Source: Tenodera sinensis (Eukaryota > Arthropoda > Insecta > Mantodea > Mantidae). From it: 64,000 nt of DNA. A program made the translations under genes and the position numbers. The stretch lies in the NCBI GenBank assembly GCA_030765045.1, contig CM060972.1, forward strand, positions 55,938,971 through 56,002,970, written 5' to 3'. The notes under the pieces were generated by a model. That model made no database searches. It saw nothing but the letters and a program-made list of their open reading frames with translations, and was not told where the DNA came from. Shown one piece after another: positions 1-11,210 of this stretch. Position 1 is the stretch's first letter. Each line of letters opens with the position of its first letter.

Positions 1-930
1 TTATGTAACAGTAGAGAAACTCGTGTGTGCAATATAACGCACTTAAATATTTTTATTCAAAGACCTCAAACAACACCCCCCCCCCCCTCCCGCCCTTTAA
101 TCGTTGTTTGTAAGCTTTGTTGGTTCACTTTTCCTTCAGTGAAAATATTTTACAAATTAGACACGATCTATATAATTATACACAGTGAAATTTCTTCAAC
201 AGGTCTAGGCAAGTTGGGCTACAGGAATATGTTACTTGCATCATTCTAAAGATGCCAGTTATAAATAGTTCACAGACGGAACCTAGGTGGAGTAACAAAT
301 TTCTGACAACAGAATCGACCAGATTTTGCCCACTAATGCCCTCTGCACGGCAGTGTGCTGAACCACAGCAGAGTGTCGCTGTGTGCTTACACGTTAAGAT
401 TGTCTTTGGACCTTTCGCCGCTATGCTGCGCTGCATTACAGTTTGGTGCTGCCATCTAAACAAAGGTCTAAGAAGTACAGACAGCGCTGTTAATGTGGAA
501 ATAAATCCCCAATACGAATTTTGGCCTCTGCACAACAATATATAATAGCACACATTTAGTTATGGGTACAAATTGGATGCTGGAAACGGAGGTGACAGTC
601 AAATGTTTAAATGTGAATCGCTCATCTACTAATTCATGGCTAAGAATATTGAGGTTAATTCCACAACAAAAAGTATCTGAAATAATTTTTTTTAAAAACC
701 AGCTACATTTTTCTGTAAAAAGGTAATGTATTATGGTTTACCCTTATACGAAATCATATCTTCCAAAATGAATGGAATTCACTAGCTTTTCTCAGGAAAT
801 TCAAAATATTCATATTTTTGGTACGTAAATGCATTAAACGTATATTTTAGTCCTAATTTTTGCATGCATTTTAGGGTACCAAACCGAAAAGTTGCCCATG
901 TAAAGCCTAGATTGGCGTGGAGATTTTGGG
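1..930. other. No recognised gene; poly-C tract
   Basis: A 12-base poly-C run lies at 76-87. Overlapping open frames on both strands between 176 and 553 reach at most 125 codons and show no recognisable motif. I see no gene or repeat that I can name. Confidence 0.5.
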
Positions 931-1372
931 ATTTTTACTTTCTTTACTACGAAAAGTAAGCAGGGGAAGTATTGTATTCGACCCAAAATTTCGATGTCGA
1001 GGTTTCACAGGAAATATGTTTCGAGGCCCCCTGAATCCAAAATAAGCATTTTAGAGAAAGCCCCGTGTGTGCGTGTATGCGCGTGCCCTCCTGTGAACAG
1101 CGCAATTCAAAAATGCAAAGTCGATTAGAAACCAAACTAGGTATTTAAGTTTAATGTCTTTTAAGGGTGCGGCCCGAAGATTTTTGAAGAAAATTCCTCC
1201 ACCCTATACTACCCTTTACATGGAAAATGTTTCGAAAATGGCTCCAACGATTTTGATTAAAACGTTATGCGTTTAAGACATTATTATGTCAAATAAAACG
1301 CATATTTCGAGTTTTCTGGCTTTAGCTCATGTAGTGCTGTACACTCTTCATGACTTCTGGAGTTATGCAAAA
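931..1372 (-). repeat. R family copy, GTAGAGAAAGT-end half
   Basis: The left border is the diverged terminal palindrome (ACTTTCTTTAC at 936-946). It is followed by the conserved TTCGATGTCGAGG block, the GTGTG-rich spacer and the central AACGATTTTGATTAAAA module. The copy stops near TTATGCAAAAG, so the stem-loop end is missing. An open frame at 947-1135 (minus) is only the translation of this block. Confidence 0.8.
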
Positions 1373-1603
1373 GCCTATGCATTACAAAACGAGATAACTC
1401 CGTAAGAGTTACCACAGAATTTAACTGTGGGTTTTTGCAAACACAGTTCTAATATAATTCAAAAGACATGGACCTATTTGCTTAAAGGGTACACAAGTTT
1501 TGGTTCAGTTGCTGAAGCAGTTCAAAATTCAGTGAAAACTAGACCAAAAGAAGGAGTATACCCTAACGGTCACGTAAAGAAAACTAGACCACCAAATAAA
1601 TGA

Positions 1604-1621
1604 TTTTTTTTTTTTTTTTTT
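1604..1621. repeat. poly-T tract
   Basis: A run of T immediately precedes the short hAT element. Confidence 0.8.
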
Positions 1622-1642
1622 CTGGTTACCCAAGATTATAGT

Positions 1643-2489
1643 CAGGGTTGCCAATGTTTAAAAGTAAAATTATCGTACCGGCCACTCAAAACTATAGATT
1701 TGTATTCAAAAGTATCGTACATCGTAAGCCAAATGCTACAACAATAAATGTATCTGTATAACACAAAAATGTAATAGTATTGATGTTTATGGTATCCACT
1801 TACAAGATTTCGTGGCCTCGATAAGTATTGCAACTTTAGCACTTACGTTTCTCGCACTATTCATTTGAAAGTTCATCTTCCTCAACTGTTGTAGTATTAT
1901 ACAAATTGTTTGTTGAGATAAACTTCAGCATCTTCTGGGTGACTTGCAGATTTTCGGACCCACAACGGTCTTTCATAAACTGAGACGACGGAATAATTCT
2001 TTTTACCGTATGTAACGCCAACCTGTTTCTAATTTTTATTTTTATTAAACCTACCTTGGGAAAAAAGCTTTCACAAGAAGTGTTTCTGTGGGGCAATGAA
2101 GTCACTGATAACACAACGTCCGCCAGTTCTTTGAAATCAGCATTTCCATCAAGGTTACATGTGTTTAACAGCACTTCAGAAACTGCCAGGTTCAGGCATG
2201 TTCTTTATTTCACACGCAATATCACGTATTCCGAATTTTCTGCAATGATCATCAATTTTGCGAACACTGCTTTCTTCATTGAGATTGCCAGATCTGGACA
2301 CACTGGCAAAAAGAGGATAAATGGTAGAAGAATTAGTAGAACATGAAATGGTTGTCTTTAGAGGGATGGAGACAGACCATGAGGGTAAAAGTGGTGTCGC
2401 TATTTGTAATTTCATTTCGCTGGTGTGACAAACCTTAGTATCGAAATTATCACACACCCCCATAATTATCGTATGGGTTGGCAACCCTG
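1643..2489 (-). mobile_element. Short hAT transposon with 12-bp TIRs
   Basis: CAGGGTTGCCAA at 1643-1654 is perfectly inverted as TTGGCAACCCTG at 2478-2489, giving an 847-bp element. The CAGGG...CCCTG ends are typical of hAT. The 8 bp outside each end (ATTATAGT and ATGTAGTA) do not match well, so the target duplication has decayed or the borders are shifted. The interior encodes only the C-terminal end of a transposase on the minus strand, so the element is non-autonomous and probably an internally deleted copy. Confidence 0.75.
1857..2174 (-). pseudogene. hAT transposase C-terminal fragment
   Basis: The 105-codon frame contains the signature of the hAT C-terminal dimerisation region: a leucine-rich stretch, LPHRNTSCESFFPKVGLIK with the E that follows the S-C in hAT proteins, then IRNRL. 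Intact hAT transposases are usually 500-700 residues, so this is the last sixth. Upstream on the same strand (2523-2176) a second frame is offset by one base, which indicates a frameshift at about 2175. No zinc finger or first catalytic aspartates are present. It lies inside the matching terminal repeats and cannot supply transposase by itself. Confidence 0.7.
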
Positions 2490-2519
2490 ATGTAGTAACA
2501 CAAGGACGTGCATTGTCAC

Positions 2520-3210
2520 ACAAGGCTGGATATATCTACAAATAAAGTATATAAAACACATCTGACAACACTGTTTTGCTGACGATCAATTAGTAATAGC
2601 TGCAGCAGAAGATAGCCTTCTGAAACTAATATGAGTGTCAAATCACACTCTCAAGATACAGTTTAACAATATCTCTGGCAAAAAAAAAAAAAAATGTTAG
2701 CTTTTCCAGGAAAAAGACACGATGTAAAGTTCTAATTAACGATAAAATAGTACCACAAGTAAGAATTTGAATACCTAGGGGTAAAATTAGAAATAGAAAA
2801 GAATTAAGACAAACAAAATTACAAATTTTTAATCATATATGTGGAACGATTAAAAATTATTAAACAAAACAAGGAAGGAAATTAGTTTAAAATTATATGA
2901 AGTCCTGGCGGTTCCAACTCTCTTATATGGTGCAGATGTTGGACTAACAAAGTCAAAAACACAAAATACAAGTATCAGAAATGAGATTTTTGAGAGCGGT
3001 GGCTGGTTGGCGAAGAATAGACAGACAATTTAATTAAACGATAAAAAATGAACTAAAAACATTTCTTTTAAATAGTAAAATAAAATAATGTTCAAACAAT
3101 GCCCTAAAAAGATCTAAGAGTAGAAACCCAAAGGCAAGAGAAACGACGGAGGGACCAATTTCTTTGAAGAAGCCGGAAAGGTCGAAATGCCTAATCCTTG
3201 TGGTTGATGA
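2520..3210 (+). pseudogene. Non-LTR retrotransposon (LINE) ORF2, 3' part
   Basis: A reverse transcriptase fragment starts near the catalytic box: FADD at 2575-2586, followed by QLVIAAAEDSLLKLI and a stop. Further frames give KRHDVKFLINDKI, an ICGTIK segment and MRFLRAVAGWRRIDR, which is the thumb and post-thumb region seen in many insect LINEs. The end is a CCTAATCCTTGTGG motif followed by TGATGATGA at about 3192-3215; the same end recurs at 44850 and, altered, at 18485. There are many stops and frameshifts. The copy is 5'-truncated just beyond the short hAT. The clade was not determined. Confidence 0.75.
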
Positions 3211-3215
3211 TGAAT

Positions 3216-4540
3216 TACATTTCCCTTTCCTATTCTTTACACACTATTTGGCGGATTGTATTCGTAAGTCACGTATAATCTGTTTAATCAGTGCTGCACG
3301 GTGAGCTTTGGAAAACAACGTGGATAAAACCCAGGCACTTAAATTAGAACATAGCGTCAGGAGATATCGAGAGAATACAGAACACTAATTTTAGAAAAAG
3401 ACGAAACTTATTCTACATAATGTTTCACCGAGGCGAAAATCCCTGTGAATGTTCCAACTCTCGCCCATTTGCATTAAGTAAACATAAACATACTTTACTT
3501 TCAAAATATGTACACAGCATCGCTTGGAATAATAAAAATAGCCCTCGTTCTTTAAATGCCTTCTAACGTTCTCATTTGCACAGCTTTGTGCCAGGAGCTT
3601 AATGCTACTGTTTTATCTGGTCTGCTCCAAAAACATTTCAATGCGGATCCGACTGCTTCAGACTAAATGGGCAAAGCGCTCAGCGCTCTTAAGCACAAAT
3701 ACAAAAGTGATAATCAATAGGATATTAATACTAGCGCGGCTTTCTCTAAACACTGCAATTTGAAATGATGTAAGTATATCTCAAGTACCACGCCTATCAC
3801 ACAGAATAACTGCACTCCTAGCCATAATCACAATAACATAGCATAAATTTCCCCCTTTTGGCTCTGGACAGTTACATTATATAAATATTTAATTCGGGCA
3901 GAGCACTAGTAATACCCCGCAAATGCAATGCATGTTACCGGCGGCCAAACGCGCCGTACCAAGCTTATCCAGGACAAGGAGCTCTGTTCCTCAAGGCTGT
4001 AGCTGACAAACCTCTCAAGGCGTCGCAGTTTGGACAGACCGCTCATGCCCCTAGCGAGCGCCAAACATGCCAAATACTACATGAGTCGATAAGTACCCAA
4101 TTTTAACGTTTAAATGCACTTCAAACGGCTCAAAAATCAGTTTATCTTGCGGAGAGTGGTTATGATTCGATTCCAAATTGCGGATATTCGATACTAAGCG
4201 GCAGTTTGAAGATTTGGTAAAATATTCTGCATTTAGTTCGGTGTAATCATAGGTTATACAAAGAAGGATACTTTGCGCACTACGGCCTATATAGACCTAT
4301 TGTGACTAGCATCGCCTAGGAGGAAGGGGAAATGCGAAGGAGTCCAGATGGATACAGTCCACAGGTAGACAGGTCACAGACAGGCCGGATGACTCGACCC
4401 CTCTGAAGCTGAATAGAGATGATGAACGACCTGTTAACCAAGCAGCCATCTAGTGTCCCCGGGGAGTACTCTTTTAATCTGAGCAAGCATCTCTGACGTT
4501 TGTCCGACACAGCCATAAGTGACAATCCTAGAAGCGTAGC
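3216..4540. other. No recognised gene
   Basis: Mixed unique-looking sequence. A GC-richer island lies at about 3930-4080. I see no open frame, splice-site pair or repeat that I can name. Confidence 0.4.
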
Positions 4541-4544
4541 TGAG

Positions 4545-4685
4545 AGACAAAAAGGAAATTGAATTAACATGAAATTATGGAAAGGAAGATGAGAAACCAT
4601 CTAGCATTCGACTGCCGACCTGAGAAAACCATGGAAAACCAGGTCAGTGTAGGCGGTCGATGAGGATGCCGAATATAGGCTCAAG
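4545..4685 (-). repeat. tRNA-derived SINE fragment (type A)
   Basis: Read on the minus strand, the sequence TTTTCCATGGTTTTC followed by GTCGAATGCTAGATGG and CTTCCTTTCC parallels the body of the better preserved copy at 30292-30472. The tRNA-like head is not clear. Confidence 0.4.
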
Positions 4686-4751
4686 TTACCAAGGAGCAAT
4701 GAAATAAAAAGTAATCCCGCGGCGCAACATCTCTTTCTAGGCCAAGGCCTA

Positions 4752-4900
4752 CCATCCGGCCGCGGGATGCTCACATCTGTCCACCACAGGCGTTATGAGT
4801 GGGGTGCAGTATCGAAGTGTGGGGCGTGGTCCGAGACCACCCATCGATTCTATCGATGCACTGGAAGCGGTGACCAAGGCATTCTCCCAACATATTCGGA
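4752..4900 (-). repeat. SINE fragment (type B), 3' part
   Basis: The stretch from CCGGCCGCG through TATGAGTGGGGTGCAG to GGGCGTGGT aligns with the copy at 45408-45500. Only the 3' part of the SINE is present, and it abuts the (CA)n tract. Confidence 0.65.
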
Positions 4901-4922
4901 ATGTGGTGCGTGCGCGTACGCG

Positions 4923-4924
<2 letters not shown>

Positions 4925-4980
<56 letters not shown>
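4925..4980. repeat. (CA)n microsatellite
   Basis: About 28 uninterrupted CA units lie between the SINE piece and the Jockey-type LINE. They generate artefactual His-Thr and Cys-Val open frames. Confidence 0.95.
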
Positions 4981-4982
<2 letters not shown>

Positions 4983-5035
4983 GCATTTCATCAGAAAAAC
5001 CCAACCTAGGAACCATACCTAACGAACTCTGACAG

Positions 5036-6540
5036 TTGCTCAAAGCCACAGCAACTGTTCGGAAGCTATGGCAGCGTTTCCCCCACCCCAGGATACAGGC
5101 GGTCTACCAGCGGTTCAAGTCCCTGGCTAGGCGCCTGCTGCAGTCACAAAGCAAAGCAGCCTGGGAAAACAATGAGAAAGCCGCGGATTTCACAGACCAT
5201 CTGGAGTCTCAGTTCGAACCTCGAGAAGACGGAAGACGTCCAGGACGAAGGCTTTGCTGAACTCGTGGAGGCGATGGTGGACAACCTCTATGAGGAACCC
5301 CGGACGCAGCACGAAGAGATTCATATCACCACAGCCACCCCAAGACAGACGGCCTCTCAAATAAAATGCCTGAACCAATGGTATCATGGCGCCCATGCAC
5401 TACCCGAAAAGGTCGTCGTCCACCTGACGCGGATTTACAATGCACGTCTGCATTTTCGTCACTTTTCAACCTGCTGGAAAGAGGCAAGAGTGGTCTGCAT
5501 TCTGAAGCCCGGCAAGAACCCGGTCTTCTCTAGTTAACGTTCCATCAGCGTACTGCCAATCGTTTCAAAGAATTTTGAACGGTTGCTCCTATCCTGTCTT
5601 ACTCCCCTTTTTGAGGAACGGCAACTCCTTCCGGATCATCAGTTTCGCTTTCGCTCTGGTATCTCCGTCTACTCTACAACTGCAGCGACTGACAGAAGGC
5701 TGCCCTGGCTTTCCAGGGAAACCTCAAAACAGTCGCAGCGTTCCGATGTGGAAGAGGCCTTTGCAGCCACATGGCATCAGAGTCTATTGTACAAACTCAG
5801 AGAGGCTGAAATATCTCCCCCTGATTGGTAGCTTCCTTCCGGATAGCACTGTCTGGATGCTGGCGGAGAGGAAGTTATTCTCAGTCAGGCCCATAGTGGT
5901 TGGAGTACTAGAAGGCAGCGTGCTGTCACCGCTACTCTTCGCTGCCTACATGTCTAATCTCTCCGTGGAACCCCGTACTGTTACGTGCTAGTATACCGAT
6001 GATGCCCTCATACTGGCACAGAACAAAAATGTTCGCTATTGCTTCCCCCCACTGCAGAGACAGTGTCACACAATTGGCAGGTGGAGTGAACAGTGGAAAA
6101 TGGTCATCAGCCCGCAGAAGAACTAGAGCTCACAGACGGAGGCGGAGAAGAATCCCCCGGGTTAACTCCACCAAATGTCTCGGAGCTAGGCTTCTACCAC
6201 GCGATCATCCCGCCCCTAATACTGTACGGGTGCGAGGTCTGGGGAACGGTGGTTCAATTCACCATCCGCAGGCTGCAGGTCGTATCTACGATGGTCCCAT
6301 CTTACATCCTTCACACTCAGTCCGACATTCCGTATATAATGGACCTTGTGCGGGACAGAGCTCTCACAATGTATGCCAAAATTGCACCTCATCCTAACCA
6401 GCTGGTCAACACACTGGATCAATTTGACCACCGCTGCCCATTTCTATTATCAGAGAGAACACGACTTGCTAAGAATTATTGTTACCAGAAGAACGCAGAG
6501 GTAGAACAGATAGCATAAACACTCACGAACTCTGAATGAA
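5036..6540 (+). pseudogene. Jockey-type LINE ORF2 (RT), broken by frameshifts
   Basis: Consecutive plus-strand frames (5036-5260, 5172-5537, 5575-5991, 5999-6397, 6093-6518) read as one reverse transcriptase when frames are switched. The linker before the RT includes FTDHLESQFEP. The finger region includes CWKEARVVCILKPGKNP. Two overlapping frames carry PLFEERQLLPDHQFRFRSG and VLEGSVLSPLLFAAYMS. The catalytic box reads YTDD at 5992-6003 in place of YADD. The post-RT region contains LILYGCEVWGTV. No endonuclease domain precedes it, so the copy is 5'-truncated, close to the (CA)n tract. At least four frameshifts make it inactive. Clade assignment is by resemblance to Jockey proteins. Confidence 0.85.
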
Positions 6541-8230
6541 AAAGGCAGAAAAGACAGCTTTGAATTTATATCACACCAAGTTCAATGCGATGTGAAAATA
6601 TCTTTATTTTTAACACAGCATATTAATTGGCGTATTTATTTAGTGTATTTTCTGCATTTTAGGGCTGCCAAATAGAGTAAGTATAACACTACAATAAACT
6701 TTTTTTAAAAACATTGCAATTATACTAAATTAATTATAACACATTAAATTAATAGTAATAAACAAGTATCAATATTTTTCCATTAAAATTTAAGTAACAG
6801 CTGAAAAACTAATGCTGTTTAAATATTACATGCCAGTTCCAATGCATCAGCACAAATGATTTCGTTCAATGAAAATTCATCCTCTGATCGTCATGGTTGC
6901 CATTGTATATAGAAGGCATTTATTCAGACATGTTTATGTTTGCCTTAAAATTAACATCACTTCTAACAAGGGTTTACTCTGCCGTATAACATATCTGAAG
7001 CATGTTCTGATTACACAGGAATTAAAAAGCAACCCCTATCCCGCTTTCGAAAGCTGCTCAAAGGATTACGAATATACGCATACCAGCAGAACAGTTTCCA
7101 TCTCATTTCCTGTTATAGCTAGACAGAAAAAATGACTGTCAAAGCAGATGATACATCTTTCACTTTGTGATTAATTTTTCAGAACAGCAACCATTACACA
7201 AAATTAGTTGCGAAAGCCTACCATTATGGTTCTCAGTGAAGCACAGGGGTTCAAATAAATTCGCGAAGAAAATTGTATAAGTTGACAGTGTAGACACAAA
7301 TATTTCTTAAAATATTATATAATGCAACGAAAAATAATTCCAACAATTAAAGTGCGAGTGTATTTTGTGAAACAGGCGGTAGCAAATTACATAATTTTCA
7401 TACGAGCATCTTAACTGCCATTATATTCAAGTTTCATACAACTATTTATGTTCGATAATGAGTCTAATTTCAACACATATATAAAAGGTTTTTAATATTC
7501 TATGGTACCTGTTATGGTCACTAATGTCCGACATTTTAATCATGTATTTGTTATTCGACTGAGCAAACGAGAATCGATAGTTCTGCCTTTAACTTTTGTC
7601 ATGTTGGCCTTGACATAATGATACAGAGTATAATTATACGCTGTAAGCTTTAAAAAGTAGACTTTCAAAAAGTGCATTGAATTTATTAGAATGTTATTTA
7701 GAATATTAACACTAATTACTAAATACAGATAGTATCTTTATTTTATATCCGGGAATATATCGCATCACTTTCAGCTGCGTGGGAACCTGCGCAGATGGCG
7801 AAGTTTGATTGATCTTTTGATTGATGGTTAGCAGTATCGTGATGAACTGGTCCACTTTTGATTGACGGATAGCAGTTATGAACTGCTGTATCTTTGTGGT
7901 AGTATACAATGCCTTTTCAAACCCTTTTAGGTGATTAACTTTCCTTTTTTTTTCCCTATCTTTTTGCTCTATCCTACTACTCGTCGTTTCCTTAAAATAG
8001 ATCCTATATTTATGCTTTCTTTGTATTCTTTCTCACATACCAAGGCTAATTGGAGAACACTTCTGTTTCTCATAAAAGTACTATTACGAAGGGATCAGAA
8101 AAGTAACTTTCCTTACATTGTTAAAGGTAATGCGGTCTTTATGAGGAACACGATATTTATTTGAGAAATTATTTAACACATTCAACAGTGTAAGAACCTA
8201 TTCCATTAATTTAAGATAGAAAATATTGTC
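6541..8230. other. No recognised gene
   Basis: The first 100 bases are probably LINE 3' untranslated sequence. An 88-codon frame at 6869-7135 has no motif. The rest is AT-rich and featureless. Confidence 0.4.
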
Positions 8231-8236
8231 CAGAAC

Positions 8237-8470
8237 AGTGATATTTAACCTGGGGTGCACGTACCCCTAGGGGTACGCGAAGGCTTCTTAGGGGGTACGC
8301 AAAGTTTAATTTAATCCCTGTTTGTATACTATTAAATAAGTTATATATATTATAATTTATTTTATATATGGTTATGTATAAACTAAATCTCTAGGACTAT
8401 GACTAGGGGACAGGTTGAAATGAAAAATTGTCTTTGGGGTTACGCGGAGAAGAAAGTTTGAATACTACTG
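8237..8470. mobile_element. hAT-type MITE, 234 bp
   Basis: The left end CAGTGATATTTAACCT (8237-8252) is inverted at the right end, AAGTTTGAATACTACTG (8454-8470), with about 12 of 16 positions matching. This is the familiar CAGTGRTTCTCAACCT type of hAT end. The flanking 8-mers are GTCCAGAA (8229-8236) and GTCTAGGG (8471-8478). They differ at three positions, all transitions, consistent with an aged 8-bp target duplication. The interior holds repeated GGGGTACGCG motifs and no coding capacity. Confidence 0.75.
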
Positions 8471-8478
8471 GTCTAGGG

Positions 8479-9149
8479 TACACGCAATAAAAAACACTAT
8501 GAAATATAACTGGATTGAAATGAAGGTGTTTAATGTAAACCTTTCATTTTTATACTAATTGTGTATTACACACATTTAAAACTAATTCATTAAATAAATT
8601 AATACATTTCCAAGTACAGAATTAATGCAACTGCATATACTTTCAGCATAAATAAGACGTTTTCAACCAGGTTGTTTGGGTCCACGAGATTTTGAGCAAT
8701 TAACTCTTTATAGGGTAGGTTACCTTCTTGGCTGATGGAGGGATGGTAAATATGTTTATTGTGTGTAGGGAGAGGTGTTTTGGCGTTTTCCCAGGCTTTT
8801 CATTTGGTTAGGTTTGAACGTTTGAGAATTTCATGGATTTATCAAATTTTTAATGTTTGCCAAATTGTTTTGTCTGCGTCTGGTAGGGCATTTTCTTTTT
8901 GATATAATGCCTGAAGTTACAACGAAGATGCGGAGCGTTCCATTTAACAACTAAAGCAGTGTTGAGGAGAAATGAGGATTCTCTGAGACCCGCTTGAGCC
9001 TCTGGTAGAGACGTTACAGAATGTACATTCTACAATGTGCGTTTCTACTTTTTCCAAAGTTATTCTTATATAAAATGACAATATAAAACTCCGTATACAA
9101 GAGGTATACAATAAACAACTAAAGGGAATACGAATGTGGTATCCTATTC
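8479..9149. other. No recognised gene
   Basis: AT-rich sequence without recognisable coding or repeat structure. Confidence 0.4.
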
Positions 9150-9672
9150 CAGAATAATAAATTCAAACAAATAATAAGAAATACGTCGGAAACAAGTTTA
9201 CTCCACAAAAAAGCCATATTTATTTTAACCAGATTCGCGTTTTTTGTTTGGTAAAATTCCGTCTGTTTCTTACGGTTTACCAGTTATGCAAAAGTCATCC
9301 AGTTTTAAGAGGACTTTTGAGGACATTCCACAAAAAAATCAAGATATACGTTTCATTCTTCGTGAAAATATCTTAATCGTATGGTATTTTAACAAAAACC
9401 ATTAGCCCTTTTTCACAAAATCAGAATTTTTGAGGAAAAAATTATATGTAAAGAACTTTTTAAGTCTTTTTGTCGCATTCTTGCAAGATGTTGAACTTAA
9501 ATACCAAATTTGGTATTTAACCAACTTCTCGTGTTTGAGTTAGCACAGAGAGAAAATTTTCTAAAAATTCTTTCTATTTTAGATTCACAAAGTTTCAAAA
9601 CATATGTTTTCGTGAATTTTCGATATCGAATTTTAGAGTGGAATAAAATGCTTCCCCAAGGCGTATCACTTA
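9150..9672 (+). repeat. R family copy, 5'-truncated
   Basis: The ordered R modules are present: a diverged AAATACGTCGGAAAC (consensus AATATCTCCGAAATG), TTACGGTTTACCAGTTATGC, the CATTAGCC central module, AACTTAAATACCAAAT, TTTTCGATATCGAATTTTAGAGTGG. There is no CA tract. The left stem-loop end is missing. Confidence 0.75.
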
Positions 9673-10202
9673 AGATTGGTCTTAATAAAATATAAAATAG
9701 TATAAATTGTGGCACCCATTTGACATTAGCTTACTTAATTTACTTAACAGAGTGGACATAATTAAAAGCATATAGTATTATTGCCTATTCAACTTCCAGG
9801 TGTTCAGCTTTACGTATTTTATATACACTTATATAATCATTAAAGTTAGTATACCCTGAAGTTTGCCACATAATAAACATACATACATAATCACAAAATG
9901 GTTATTTTTTACCTATTGCTAATGAGCACACGGATACGCCAAGGTGGCAAGCCCTTTAAAAACGTGTTGATAAATGCCAATATATGTAGTCAAATTGTGC
10001 CGAAAAAGTGCGGATCCCGTTAAAACACACTATGTGTGTGAAATACTACGTATTTCTTTTGACTGAACCATTTATGTTCTTTATTTGTTCGAATTTACCA
10101 ATATTTATAGTATGCTCCTTACATGTAAGGAGTACCAAAGAAGTCATTAAAGAGGCGGTTATAAAAGCAAAAAGGAAACCTACAAACTATTAAATGATGG
10201 CA
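9673..10202. other. No recognised gene
   Basis: AT-rich sequence. It could lie downstream of the candidate minus-strand gene; a second TTTATT (AATAAA on minus) occurs near 10080. Confidence 0.35.
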
Positions 10203-10548
10203 TTTATTTATCAAAAAGTTAATAAATTGCAAGTCTACTGCCACTTTTTGTGAGAAATAATAGCATTTGTTTATGTTAAGGGGAGATCATTAATTAGTTT
10301 GTTTATAATTATGACCAAATGCAACACATACATTACTGAACATGATTAAGGTATTTACAGATCTAACCCAACGTCTCATTCCTATTTCTCCAGGTATTTT
10401 AATGTAATTTCCTAAGTGTTTTATCACTTTTTACACTCACTGTATGTACAACAATTATACTTTAATTGTCCTTAACTGGGTAAACGCAATACAATGAGCT
10501 TAGGTTACTTTTATAACATAAGGATTAATAACCAAGAGAATATCGTTT
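10203..10548 (-). other. Possible terminal exon / 3' UTR of candidate gene
   Basis: On the minus strand a strong acceptor, CCCCTGCCTTTGTAG, ends at 10549. Splicing from the donor at 10620 would give a TAA split across the junction (T plus AA), ending the protein after ...SENNARA. An AATAAA signal on the minus strand at 10208-10203 would close the transcript. This is inference only; other acceptors (for example near 10335) keep a short frame open. Confidence 0.2.
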
Positions 10549-10620
10549 CTACAAAGGCAGGGGAACAGAATCTTACACGCGACATGGCAAATATACCTTA
10601 GAAATTAATTATACACTTAC

Positions 10621-10777
10621 ATGCGCGAGCATTATTCTCGGAATTTCCCCTTACATGTGCCCAATTCGACTCGGCTGTGATTGTGACCCAGTTCATTCCA
10701 AAACACAGTAACCACAAGACAACAAGAAAGTTCGCAAACTTCCCGAATCGAGGCACAACAAATAAAAGCAAAAAGCT
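10621..10777 (-). CDS. Candidate coding exon, membrane-protein-like
   Basis: A 157-nt block is open in one frame (52 codons plus one base). On the minus strand it is preceded by the acceptor TGTTTCAG and followed by a perfect donor GTAAGTG (10620-10614). It encodes two hydrophobic stretches, FLLLFVV and FLVVLWLLCFGMNW, then a polar tail TAESNWAHVRGNSENNARA. GC content is near 46%, well above the surrounding AT-rich DNA. It begins in phase 0, matching the phase-0 end of the next upstream candidate exon at 11037. I do not recognise the family. The alternative is chance agreement of an open frame with splice-like signals. Confidence 0.4.
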
Positions 10778-11036
10778 CTGAAACATTTAACACGCTAAAT
10801 CAGGGCATACATTAACAGTTAAAATTTGCATCCACATAATGAACACGCAGAAACGTAAATTAAAATATAGCACTTTGCTTAAATTATTAAGGGACTAAAA
10901 GTTGGCTGTAAGGCGTGCGTCCTACCTTATTACAAAACACGGGCGTGCAGACCTCGCCAGCAGGAACTTCCGTCCGTACATATAAACGAAAGAACTTAGG
11001 AGCAACTAAACCTAGGTCCGAGGTCGCATCCCTTAC

Positions 11037-11129
11037 CAGGCCAGGACACCAATACGTCATCAACCATCGCAACCAATGCGCGCGTAACAAGAATAGTGCC
11101 ATGTTCAGTAGGAAGAAATAACCTCCAAA
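11037..11129 (-). CDS. Candidate coding exon, membrane-protein-like
   Basis: A 93-nt block (31 codons, phase 0 at both ends) begins after a long pyrimidine tract ending CCCACTTACTCAG on the minus strand. It ends at CTG before the donor GTAAGG (11036-11031). It encodes FGGYFFLLNMALFLLRAH then WLRWLMTYWCPGL, hydrophobic and tryptophan-rich. An apparent 'signal peptide' in the longer open frame (11222-11130) is just the translated pyrimidine tract. A second in-phase donor (AAG before GTAGGA, near 10916) would lengthen the exon by about 40 codons. The 5' flank at 11211 onward is an R copy, so upstream exons, if any, lie beyond that insertion. Confidence 0.4.
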
Positions 11130-11210
11130 CTGAGTAAGTGGGAGACGGCACCCACAGAAGAAAGGAATACTCGCCAAGAATAGAAGGGATGTTAAAACAA
11201 TAACCAATAA

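Noticed and set aside
4749..5049. Cys-Val and His-Thr rich frames on both strands
   Set aside because: They are generated by the (CA)n tract.
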